Shown piece by piece: positions 36,801-49,359 of a stretch of 64,000 nt of DNA. The notes below the pieces were generated by a model. It was not told the DNA's origin. It saw only the letters and a program-made list of their open reading frames with translations, and searched no databases. Positions within the stretch are counted from its first letter, which is position 1, and each line of letters begins with the position of its first letter. The stretch comes from Rhodomyrtus psidioides (lineage: Eukaryota; Streptophyta; Magnoliopsida; Myrtales; Myrtaceae): the NCBI GenBank assembly GCA_021437785.1, contig JAILYB010000014.1, positions 8,184,501 to 8,248,500 on the forward strand, read 5' to 3'. Both the position numbers and the translations under genes were made by a program.

Positions 36801-38540
36801 CTATTATTTGAAGCGTAATAATAAATAAAAAAATGATCATACATCAACATAGTGTTATCTATACAAAAGTCGCAATTTTCCTAAGGTTTTTCGAGTAGAA
36901 ATGACTTTAAGAAGGTAAAATTAACTAACTACCTATTTGATCGATACATGGATTGACAATGCTTAAAATTTCAAGATAACTAATAAATAAAAGATAAGGA
37001 TACTTCAACAAAGGATTATATATTCAATATGTGGGAGTTTTCGGCAATTCGTCAAACAGAAATGAGCAAATTATGACAAAAAATGCCTAACTACCTATTT
37101 GATCGCCGCGCAAAACATTTGCAGTGATCCTTAACTTGACTCTAGCTATTATTTGAAACGTAATAATTAATAAAAAATTTATCATACATCAACATAGTGT
37201 TATCTATAGAAAAGTCGCAATTTTCCTAAGGTTCTTCGAGTAGAAATGACTTTAAGAAGGTCAAATTAACTAACTACCTATTTGATCGATACATGGATTG
37301 GCAATGCTTAATATTTAAAGATAACTTATAAATAAAAATTTAGGGTACTTCAACAAAGGATTATATAATCAATAGGTTGGAGTTTTCGGCAATTCGTCAA
37401 ATAGAAATGAGCATAATATGACAAAAAATGCCTAACTACCTATTTGATCGCCGCGCAAAACATTTGCAGTGATCCTTAACTTGACTCTAGCTATTATTTG
37501 AAGCGTAATAATAAATAAAAAAAATGATCATACATCAACATAGTGTTATCTATACAAAAGTCGCATTTGTCCTAAGGTTCTTCGAGTAGAAATGACTTTA
37601 AGAAGGTAAAATTAACTAACTACCTATTTGATCGATACATGGATTGACAATGCTTAAAATTTCAAGATAACTAATAAATAAAAGATAAGGATACTTCAAC
37701 AAAGGATTATATATTCAATATGGGGGAGTTTTCGGCAATTCGTCAAACAGAAATGAGCATAATATGAGAAAAAATGCCTAACTACCTATTTGATCGCCGC
37801 GCAAAACATTTGCAGTGATCCTTAACTTGACTCTAGCTATTATTTGAAGCGTAATAATTAATAAAAAATAATCACACATCAACATAGTGTTATCTATACA
37901 AAAGTCGCAATTTTCCTAAGGTTCTTCGAGTAGAAATGACTTTACGAAGGTCAAATTAAATAACTACCTATTTGATCGATACATGGATTGGCAATGCTTA
38001 ATATTTAAAGATAACTAATAAATAAAAAAATAGGGTACTTCAACAAAGGATTATATATTCAATAGGTAGGAGTTTTCGGCAATTCGTCAAACAGAAATGA
38101 GCATAATATGACAAAAAATGCCTAACTACCTATTTGATCGCCGCGCAAAACATTTGCAGTGATCCTTAACTTGACTCTAGCTATTATTTGAAGCGTAATA
38201 ATAAATAAAAAAATGATCATACATCAACATAGTGTTATCTATACAAAAGTCGCATTTGTCCTAAGGTTCTTCGAGTAGAAATGACTTTAAGAAGGTAAAA
38301 TTAACTAACTACCTATTTGATCGATACATGGATTGACAATGCTTAAAATTTCAAGATAACTAATAAATAAAAGATAAGGATACTTCAACAAAGGATTATA
38401 TATTCAATATGGGGGAGTTTTCGGCAATTCGTCAAATAGAAATGAGCAAAATATGACAAAAAATGCCTAACTACCTATTTGATCGCCGCGCAAAACATTT
38501 GCAGTGATCCTTAACTTGACTCTAGCTATTATTTGAAGCG
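36801..38540 (+). repeat. 5-monomer duplicated segment, copy 1 (~1.74 kb)
   Basis: Monomer starts 36880, 37225, 37571, 37915 and 38260. Shared and otherwise rare features are tgaaacgtaat and aaaaaatttatcatac near 37155-37175, tctatagaaaag near 37205, ttatataatc near 37363, aatatgagaaaaaatgcc near 37764, and gactttacgaagg near 37940. Two differences from the second copy are aaattatgac and aaaaatttaggg here. Confidence 0.88.
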
Positions 38541-38870
38541 TAATAATTAATAAAAAAAGTATCATACATCAACATAGTGTTATCTATACAAAAGTCGCAA
38601 TTTTCCTAAGGTTCTTCGAGTAGAAATGACTTTAAGAAGGTAAAATTAACTAACTACCTATTTGATCGATACTTGGATTGACAATGCTTAAAATTTCAAG
38701 ATAACTAAAAAATAAAAAATTAGGATACTTCAACAAATGATTATATATTCAATAGGTGGGAGTTTTCGGCAATTCGTCAAGCCGAAATGAGCCTAATATG
38801 ACAAAAAATGCCTAACTACCTATTTGATCCCCGCGCAAAACATTTGCAGTGATCCTTAACTTGACTCTAG
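38541..38870 (+). repeat. Monomer between the two 5-monomer copies
   Basis: The monomer at 38605 has aactaaaaaat, caaatgatta, gtcaagccgaaatg and tttgatccccgcgc, features not shared with the monomer that precedes copy 1 (start 36535). A simple 6-mer tandem duplication would require them to match. Either this monomer was replaced by conversion after duplication, or the two copies arose by separate events. Confidence 0.7.
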
Positions 38871-40610
38871 CTATTATTTGAAGCGTAATAAAAAATAAAA
38901 AAATGATCATACATCAACATAGTGTTATCTATACAAAAGTCGCAATTTTCCTAAGGTTTTTCGAGTAGAAATGACTTTAAGAAGGTAAAATTAACTAACT
39001 ACCTATTTGATCGATACATGGATTGACAATGCTTAAAATTTCAAGATAACTAATAAATAAAAGATAAGGATACTTCAACAAAGGATTATATATTCAATAT
39101 GTGGGAGTTTTCGGCAATTCGTCAAACAGAAATGAGCAAAATATGACAAAAAATGCCTAACTACCTATTTGATCGCCGCGCAAAACATTTGCAGTGATTC
39201 TTAACTTGACTCTAGCTATTATTTGAAACGTAATAATTAATAAAAAATTTATCATACATCAACATAGTGTTATCTATAGAAAAGTCGCAATTTTCCTAAG
39301 GTTCTTCGAGTAGAAATGACTTTAAGAAGGTCAAATTAACTAACTACCTATTTGATCGATACATGGATTGGCAATGCTTAATATTTAAAGATAACTTATA
39401 AATAAAAAATTAGGGTACTTCAACAAAGGATTATATAATCAATAGGTTGGAGTTTTCGGCAATTCGTCAAATAGAAATGAGCATAATATGACAAAAAATG
39501 CCTAACTACCTATTTGATCGCCGCGCAAAACATTTGCAGTGATCCTTAACTTGACTCTAGCTATTATTTGAAGCGTAATAATAAATAAAAAAAATGATCA
39601 TACATCAACATAGTGTTATCTATACAAAAGTCGCATTTGTCCTAAGGTTCTTCGAGTAGAAATGACTTTAAGAAGGTAAAATTAACTAACTACCTATTTG
39701 ATCGATACATGGATTGACAATGCTTAAAATTTCAAGATAACTAATAAATAAAAGATAAGGATACTTCAACAAAGGATTATATATTCAATATGGGGGAGTT
39801 TTCGGCAATTCGTCAAACAGAAATGAGCATAATATGAGAAAAAATGCCTAACTACCTATTTGATCGCCGCGCAAAACATTTGCAGTGATCCTTAACTTGA
39901 CTCTAGCTATTATTTGAAGCGTAATAATTAATAAAAAATAATCACACATCAACATAGTGTTATCTATACAAAAGTCGCAATTTTCCTAAGGTTCTTCGAG
40001 TAGAAATGACTTTACGAAGGTCAAATTAAATAACTACCTATTTGATCGATACATGGATTGGCAATGCTTAATATTTAAAGATAACTAATAAATAAAAAAA
40101 TAGGGTACTTCAACAAAGGATTATATATTCAATAGGTAGGAGTTTTCGGCAATTCGTCAAACAGAAATGAGCATAATATGACAAAAAATGCCTAACTACC
40201 TATTTGATCGCCGCGCAAAACATTTGCAGTGATCCTTAACTTGACTCTAGCTATTATTTGAAGCGTAATAATAAATAAAAAAATGATCATACATCAACAT
40301 AGTGTTATCTATACAAAAGTCGCATTTGTCCTAAGGTTCTTCGAGTAGAAATGACTTTAAGAAGGTAAAATTAACTAACTACCTATTTGATCGATACATG
40401 GATTGACAATGCTTAAAATTTCAAGATAACTAATAAATAAAAGATAAGGATACTTCAACAAAGGATTATATATTCAATATGGGGGAGTTTTCGGCAATTC
40501 GTCAAATAGAAATGAGCAAAATATGACAAAAAATGCCTAACTACCTATTTGATCGCCGCGCAAAACATTTGCAGTGATCCTTAACTTGACTCTAGCTATT
40601 ATTTGAAGCG
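38871..40610 (+). repeat. 5-monomer duplicated segment, copy 2 (~1.74 kb, shift 2070 bp)
   Basis: Monomer starts 38950, 39295, 39641, 39985 and 40330 repeat copy 1 at a shift of 2070 bp with very few changes (for example gtgattcttaac near 39197). The match ends inside the monomer at 40330, which switches to aataataaataaaaaaaatgattatac near 40610, joining the subtype family seen at 26-34 kb. Confidence 0.88.
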
Positions 40611-43600
40611 TAATAATAAATAAAAAAAATGATTATACATCAACATAGTGTTATCTATACAAAAGTTGCAATTTTCCTAAGGTTTTTCGAGTAGAAATGA
40701 CTTTAAGAAGGTAAAATTAACTAACTACCTATTTGATCGATACATGGATTGACAATGCTTAAAATTTCAAGATAACTAATAAATAAAAAATTAGGATACT
40801 TCAACAAAGGATTATATATTCAATAGGTAGGAGTTTTCGGTAATTCGTTAAACAAAAATTAGCAAAATATGACAAAAAATGCCTAACTACCTATTTGATC
40901 GCCGCGCAAAATATTTGCAGTGATCTTAACTTGACTCTAGCTATTATTTGAAGCGTAATAATTAATAAAAAAATGATCATACATCAACATAGTGTAATCT
41001 ATACAAAAGTCGCAATTTTCCTAAGGTTCTTCGAGTAGAAATGACATTAAGAAGGTCAAATTAACTAACTACCTATTTGATCGATACATGGATTGGCAAT
41101 GCTTAATATTTAAAGATAACTAATAAATAAAAAATTATGGTACTTCAACAAAGGATTATATATTCAATAGGTAGGAGTTTTCGGCAATTCGTCAAACAGA
41201 AATGAGCATAATATGACAAAAAATGCCTAACTACCTATTTGATCGCCGCGCAAAACATTTGCAGTGATCTTAACTTGACTCTAGCTATTATTTGAAGCGT
41301 AATAATAAATAAAAAAATGATTATACATCAACATAGTGTTATCTATACAAAAGTTGCAATTTTCCTAAGGTTTTTCGAGTAGAAATGACTTTAAGAAGGT
41401 AAAATTAACTAACTACCTATTTGATCGATACATGGATTGACAATGCTTAAAATTTCAAGATAACTAATAAATAAAAAATTAGGATACTTCAACAAAGGAT
41501 TATATATTCAATAGGTAGGAGTTTTCGGTAATTCGTTAAACAGAAATGAGCAAAATATGACAAAAAATGCCTAACTACCTATTTGATCGCCGCGCAAAAT
41601 ATTTGCAGTGATCTTAACTTGACTCTAGCTATTATTTGAAGCGTAATAATAAATAAAAAAATGATTATACATCAACATAGTGTTATCTATACAAAAGTTG
41701 CAATTTTCCTAAGGTTTTTCGAGTAGAAATGACTTTAAGAAGGTAAAATTAACTAACTACCTATTTGATCGATACATGGATTGACAATGCTTAAAATTTC
41801 AAGATAACTAATAAATAAAAAATTAGGATACTTCAACAAAGGATTATATATTCAATAGGTAGGAGTTTTCGGTAATTCGTTAAACAGAAATGAGCAAAAT
41901 ATGACAAAAAATGCCTAACTACCAATTTGATCACTGCGCAAAACATTTGCCGTGATCCTTAACTTGACTCTAGCTATTATTTGAAGAGTAATAATTAATA
42001 AAAAAATGATCAGACATCAACATAGTGTAATCTATACAAAAGTCGCAATTTTCCTAAGGTTCTTCGAGTAGAAATGACATTAAGAAGGTCAAATTAACTA
42101 ACTACCTATTTGATCGATACATGGATTGGCAATGCTTAATATTTAAAGATAACTAATAAATAAAAAATTAGGGTACTTCAACAAAGGATTATATATTCAA
42201 TAGGTAGGAGTTTTCGGCAATTCGTCAAACAGAAATGAGCATAATATGACAAAAATGCCTAACTACCTATTTGATCGCTGCGCAAAACATTTGCAGTGAT
42301 CCTTAACTTGACTCTAGCTAGTATTTGAAGCGTAATAATAAATAAAAAAAATGATCATACATCAACATAGTGTTATCTATGCAAAAGTCGCAATTTTCCT
42401 AAGGTTCTTCGAGTAGAAATGACTTTAAGAAGGTAAAATTAACTAACTACCTATTTGATCGATACATGGATTGACAATGCTTAAAATTTCAAGATAACTA
42501 ATAAATAAAAGATTAGGATACTTTTACAAAGGATTATATATTCAATATGTGGGAGTTTTCGGCAATTTGTCAAACCGAAATAAGCCTAATATGACAAAAA
42601 ATGCCTAACTACCTATTTGATCGCCGCGCAAAACATTTGCAGTGATCTTAACTTGACTCTAGCTATTATTTGAAGCGTAATAATAAATAAAAAAATGATT
42701 ATACATCAACATAGTGTAATCTATACAAAAGTCGCAATTTTCCTAAGGTGGATCGAGTAGAAATGACATTAAGAAGGTCAAATTAACTAACTACCTATTT
42801 GATCGATACATGGATTGGCAATGCTTAATATTTAAAGATAACTAATGAATAAAAAATTAGGGTAATTCAACAAAGTATTATATATTCAATAGGTAGGAGT
42901 TTTCGGCAATTCGTCAAACAGAAATGAGCATAATATGACAAAAAATGCCTAACTACCTATTTGATCGCCGCGCAAAACATTTGCAGTGATCCTTAACTTG
43001 ACTCTAGCTATTATTTGAAGCGTAATAATTAATAAAAAAATGATCACACATCAACATAGTGTTATCTATACAAAATTCGCAATTTTCCTAAGGTTCTTCG
43101 AGTAGAAATGACATTAAGAAGGTCAAATTAACTAACTACCTATTTGATCGATACATGGATTGGCAATGCTTAATATTTAAAGATAACTAATAAATAAAAA
43201 ATTAGGGTACTTCAACAAAGGATTATATATTCAATAGGTAGGAGTTTTCGGCAATTCGTCAAACAGAAATGAGCAAAATATGACAAAAAATGCCTAACAA
43301 CCTATTTGATCACCGCGCAAAACATTTGCAGTGATCCTTAACTTGACTCTAGCTATTATTTGAAGAGTAATAATTAATAAAAAAATGATTATACATCAAC
43401 ATAGTGTAATCTATACAAAAGTCGCAATTTTCCTAAGGTTCTTCGAGTAGAAATGACATTAAGAAGGTCAAATTAACTAACTACCTATTTGATCGATACA
43501 TGGTTTGGCAATGCTTAATATTTAAAGATAACTAATAAATAAAAAATTAGGGTACTTCAACAAAGGATTATATATTCAATAGGTAGGAGTTTTCGGCAAT

Positions 43601-45913
43601 TCGTCAAACAGAAATGAGCATAATATGACAAAAAATGCCTAACTACCTATTTGAAAGCCGCGCAAAACATTTGCAGTGATCTTAACTTGACTCTAGCTAT
43701 TATTTGAAGCGTAATAATAAATAAAAAAAATGATTATACATCAACATAGTGTTATCTATACAAAAGTTGCAATTTTCCTAAGGTTTTTCGAGTAGAAATG
43801 ACTTTAAGAAGGTAAAATTAACTAACTACCTATTTGATCGATACATGGATTGACAATGCTTAAAATTTCAAGATAACTAATAAATAAAAAATTAGGATAC
43901 TTCAACAAAGGATTATATATTCAATAGGTAGGAGTTTTCGGAATTCGTTAAACAAAAATTAGCAAAATATGACAAAAAATGCCTAACTACCTATTTGATC
44001 GCCGCGCAAAATATTTGCAGTGATCTTAACTTGACTCTAGCTATTATTTGAAGCGTAATAATAAATAAAAAAATGATTATACATCAACATAGTGTTATCT
44101 ATACAAAAGTTGCAATTTTCCTAAGGTTTTTCGAGTAGAAATGACTTTAAGAAGGTAAAATTAACTAACTACCTATTTGATCGATACATGGATTGACAGT
44201 GCTTAAAATTTCAAGATAACTAATAAATAAAAGATAAGGATACTTCTACAAAGGATTATATATTCAATATGTGGGAGTTTTCGGCAATTTGTCAAACCGA
44301 AATAAGCCTAATAAGACAAAAAATGCCTAACTACCTATTTGATCGCCGCGCAAAACATTTGCAGTGATCTTAACTTGACTCTAGCTATTATTTGAAGCGT
44401 AATAATAAATAAAAAAATGATTATACATCAACATAGTGTAATCAATACAAAAGTCGCAATTTTCCTAAGGTTGTTCGAGTAGAAATGACATTAAGAAGGT
44501 CAAATTAACTAACTACCTATTTGATCGATACATGGATTGGCAATGCTTAATATTTAAAGATAACTAATGAATAAAAAATTAGGATAATTCAACAAAGTAT
44601 TATATATTCAATATGTGGGAGTTTTCGGCAATTTGTCAAACCGAAATAAGCCTAATATGACAAAAAATGCCTAACTACCTATTTGATCGCCGCGCAAAAC
44701 ATTTGCAGTGATCTTAACTTGACTCTAGCTATTATTTGAAGCGTAATAATAAATAAAAAAATGATTATACATCAACATAGTGTAATCTATGCAAAAGTCG
44801 CAATTTTCCTAAGGTTGATCGAGTAGAAATGACATTAAGAAGGTCAAATTAACTAACTACCTATTTGATCGATACATGGATTGGCAATGCTTAATATTTA
44901 AAGATAACTAATGAATAAAAAATTAGGGTAATTCAACAAAGTATTATATATTCAATAGGTAGGAGTTTTCGGCAATTCGTCAAACAGAAATGAGCATAAT
45001 ATGACAAAAAATGCCTAACTACCTATTTGATCGCCGCGCAAAACATTTGCAGTGATCCTTAACTTGACTCTAGCTATTATTTGAAGCGTAATAATTAATA
45101 AAAAAATGATCACACATCAACATAGTGTTATCTATACAAAATTCGCAATTTTCCTAAGGTTCTTCGAGTAGAAATGACATTAAGAAGGTCAAATTAACTA
45201 ACTACCTATTTGATCGATACATGGATTGGCAATGCTTAATATTTAAAGATAACTAATAAATAAAAAATTAGGGTACTTCAACAAAGGATTATATATTCAA
45301 TAGGTAGGAGTTTTCGGTAATTCGTTAAACAAAAATTAGCAAAATATGACAAAAAATGCCTAACTACCTATTTGATCGCCGCGCAAAATATTTGCAGTGA
45401 TCTTAACTTGACTCTAGCTATTATTTGAAGCGTAATAATAAATAAAAAAATGATCATACATCAACATAGTGTTATCTATACAAAAGTCGCAATTTTCCAA
45501 AGGTTCTTCGAGTAGAAATGACTTTAAGAAGGTAAAATTAACTAACTACCTATTTGATCGATACATGGATTGACAGTGCTTAAAATTTCAAGATAACTAA
45601 TAAATAAAAGATAAGGATACTTCTACAAAGGATTATATATTCAATATGTGGGAGTTTTCGGCAATTCGTCAAACAGAAATGAGCAAAATATGACAAAAAA
45701 TGCCTAACTACCTATTTGATCGCCGCGCAAAACATTTGCAGTGATCCTTAACTTGACTCTAGCTATTATTTGAAGCGTAATAATTAATAAAAAATTTAGC
45801 ATACATCAACATAGTATTATCTATAGAAAAGTCGCAATTTTCCTAAGGTTCTTCGAGTAGAAATGACTTTAAGAAGGTCAAATTAACTAACTACCTATTT
45901 GATCGATACATGG
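40611..45913 (+). repeat. Mosaic stretch with a 2066-bp shifted repeat of ~0.7 kb
   Basis: Monomer starts 40676, 41020, 41364, 41708, 42053, 42398, 42742, 43087, 43432, 43777, 44120, 44464, 44808, 45153, 45497 and 45842. The monomers at 42742 and 44808 share (t/g)gatcgag and an aaaattcgc before the next marker, 2066 bp apart. The monomer at 44464 is visibly chimeric: ggttgttcgag and aaagtatta at the left, atatgtggg and tttgtcaaaccg at the right, with the switch near 44610. About 43400-44600 matches 34090-35300 at a shift of about 9307 bp, sharing tttgaaagccgcgc. A T (or C) is lost from ggtaattc near 43941, giving a 343-bp monomer. Confidence 0.8.
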
Positions 45914-47636
45914 ATTGGCAATGCTTAATATTTAAAGATAACTTATAAATAAAAAATTAGGGTACTTCAACAAAGGATTATATATTCAATAGGTTGGAGT
46001 TTTCGGCAATTCGTCAAATAGAAATGAGCATAATATGACAAAAAATGCCTAACTACCTATTTGATCGCCGCGCAAAACATTTGCAGTGATCCTTAACTTG
46101 ACTCTAGCTATTATTTGAAGCGTAATAATAAATAAAAAAATGATCATACATCAACATAGTGTTATCTATACAAAAGTCGCATTTGTCCTAAGGTTCTTCG
46201 AGTAGAAATGACTTTAAGAAGGTAAAATTAACTAACTACCTATTTGATCGATACATGGATTGACAATGCTTAAAATTTCAAGATAACTAATAAATAAAAG
46301 ATAAGGATACTTCAACAAAGGATTATATATTCAATATGGGGGAGTTTTCCGCAATTCGTCAAACAGAATTGAGCAAAATATGACAAAAAATGCCTAACTA
46401 CCTATTTGATCGCCGCGCAAAACATTTGCAGTGATCCTTAACTTGACTCTAGCTATTATTTGAAGCGTAATAATTAAGAAAAAATTATCATACATCAACA
46501 TAGTGTTATCTATACAAAAGTCGCAATTTTCCTAATGTTCTTCGAGTAGAAATGACTTTAAAAATGTCATATTAACTAACTACCTATTTGATCGATACAT
46601 GGATTGACAATGCTTAAAATTTCAAGATAACTAAAAAATAAAAAATTAGGATACTTCAACAAATGATTATATATTCAATAGGTGGGAGTTTTCGGCAATT
46701 CGTCAAGCCGAAATGAGCCTAATATGACAAAAAATGCCTAACTACCTATTTGATCGCCGCGCAAAACATTTGCAGTGATCTTAACTTGACTCTAGCTATT
46801 ATTTGAAGCGTAATAATAAATAAAAAAATGATTATACATCAACATAGTGTTATCTATACAAAAGTTGCAATTTTCCTAAGGTTTTTCGAGTAGAAATGAC
46901 TTTAAGAAGGTAAAATTAACTAACTACCTATTTGATCGATACATGGATTGACAATGCTTAAAATTTCAAGATAACTAATAAATAAAAAATTAGGATACTT
47001 CAACAAAGGATTATATATTGAATAGGTAGGAGTTTTCGGTAATTCGTTAAACAGAAATGAGCAAAATATGACAAAAAATGCCTAACTACCTATTTGATCA
47101 CCGCGCAAAACATTTGCCGTGATCCTTAACTTGACTCTAGCTATTATTTGAAGAGTAATAATTAATAAAAAAAATGATCATACATCAACATAGTGTAATC
47201 TATACAAAAGTCGCAATTTTCCTAAGGTTCTTCGAGTAGAAATGACATTAAGAAGGTCAAATTAACTAACTACCTATTTGATCGATATATGTATTGGCAA
47301 TGCTTAATATTTAAAGATAACTTATAAATAAAAAATTAGGATACTTCAACAAATGATTATATATTCAATAGGTGGGAGTTTTCGGCAATTCGTCAAGCCG
47401 AAATGAGCCTAATATGACAAAAAATGCCTAACTACCTATTTGATCGCCGCGCAATACATTTGCAGTGATCTTAACTTGACTCTAGCTATTATTTGAAGCG
47501 TAATAATAAATAAAAAAATGATTATACATCAACATAGTGTTATCTATACAAAAGTTGCAATTTTCCTAAGGTTTTTCGAGTAGAAATGACTTTAAGAAGG
47601 TAAAATTAACTAACTACCTATTTGATCGATACATGG
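45914..47636 (+). repeat. 5-mer higher-order repeat, copy 1 (1723 bp)
   Basis: Monomer starts 46187, 46531, 46875, 47221 and 47565. Rare shared features: gttttccgcaattc with cagaattgagc near 46345-46370, cctaatgttc at 46531, aaaaatgtcatatt near 46560, atattgaatagg near 47016, and gatatatgtattggc near 47284. All recur 1723 bp later. One private change is taattaagaaaaaattatc near 46470. Confidence 0.9.
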
Positions 47637-49359
47637 ATTGGCAATGCTTAATATTTAAAGATAACTTATAAATAAAAAATTAGGGTACTTCAACAAAGGA
47701 TTATATATTCAATAGGTTGGAGTTTTCGGCAATTCGTCAAATAGAAATGAGCATAATATGACAAAAAATGCCTAACTACCTATTTGATCGCCGCGCAAAA
47801 CATTTGCAGTGATCCTTAACTTGACTCTAGCTATTATTTGAAGCGTAATAATAAATCAAAAAATGATCATACATCAACATAGTGTTATCTATACAAAAGT
47901 CGCATTTGTCCTAAGGTTCTTCGAGTAGAAATGACTTTAAGAAGGTAAAATTAACTAACTACCTATTTGATCGATACATGGATTGACAATGCTTAAAATT
48001 TCAAGATAACTAATAAATAAAAGATAAGGATACTTCAACAAAGGATTATATATTCAATATGGGGGAGTTTTCCGCAATTCGTCAAACAGAATTGAGCAAA
48101 ATATGACAAAAAATGCCTAACTACCTATTTGATCGCCGCGCAAAACATTTGCAGTGATCCTTAACTTGACTCTAGCTATTATTTGAAGCGTAATAATTAA
48201 TAAAAAATGATCATACATCAACATAGTGTTATCTATACAAAAGTCGCAATTTTCCTAATGTTCTTCGAGTAGAAATGACTTTAAAAATGTCATATTAACT
48301 AACTACCTATTTGATCGATACATGGATTGACAATGCTTAAAATTTCAAGATAACTAAAAAATAAAAAATTAGGATACTTCAACAAATGATTATATATTCA
48401 ATAGGTGGGAGTTTTCGGCAATTCGTCAAGCCGAAATGAGCCTAATATGACAAAAAATGCCTAACTACCTATTTGATCGCCGCGCAAAACATTTGCAGTG
48501 ATCTTAACTTGACTCTAGCTATTATTTGAAGCGTAATAATAAATAAAAAAATGATTATACATCAACATAGTGTTATCTATACAAAAGTTGCAATTTTCCT
48601 AAGGTTTTTCGAGTAGAAATGACTTTAAGAAGGTAAAATTAACTAACTACCTATTTGATCGATACATGGATTGACAATGCTTAAAATTTCAAGATAACTA
48701 ATAAATAAAAAATTAGGATACTTCAACAAAGGATTATATATTGAATAGGTAGGAGTTTTCGGTAATTCGTTAAACAGAAATGAGCAAAATATGACAAAAA
48801 ATGCCTAACTACCTATTTGATCACCGCGCAAAACATTTGCCGTGATCCTTAACTTGACTCTAGCTATTATTTGAAGAGTAATAATTAATAAAAAAAATGA
48901 TCATACATCAACATAGTGTATTCTATACAAAAGTCGCAATTTTCCTAAGGTTCTTCGAGTAGAAATGACATTAAGAAGGTCAAATTAACTAACTACCTAT
49001 TTGATCGATATATGTATTGGCAATGCTTAATATTTAAAGATAACTTATAAATAAAAAATTAGGATACTTCAACAAATGATTATATATTCAATAGGTGGGA
49101 GTTTTCGGCAATTCGTCAAGCCGAAATGAGCCTAATATGACAAAAAATGCCTAACTACCTATTTGATCGCCGCGCAAAACATTTGCAGTGATCTTAACTT
49201 GACTCTAGCTATTATTTGAAGCGTAATAATAAATAAAAAAATGATTATACATCAACATAGTGTTATCTATACAAAAGTTGCAATTTTCCTAAGGTTTTTC
49301 GAGTAGAAATGACTTTAAGAAGGTAAAATTAACTAACTACCTATTTGATCGATACATGG
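47637..49359 (+). repeat. 5-mer higher-order repeat, copy 2 (1723 bp), with nested 2-mer doubling
   Basis: Monomer starts 47910, 48254, 48598, 48944 and 49288. Private changes are aataaatcaaaa near 47850 and gtgtattctata near 48920. Within and just beyond it, the pair 48598/48944 is repeated 690 bp later by 49288/49634 (atattgaatagg then gatatatgtattggc), a nested 2-monomer repeat. It ends near 49730, where aacttataaat becomes aactaataaat. The same pair also occurs at 46875/47221. Confidence 0.88.
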
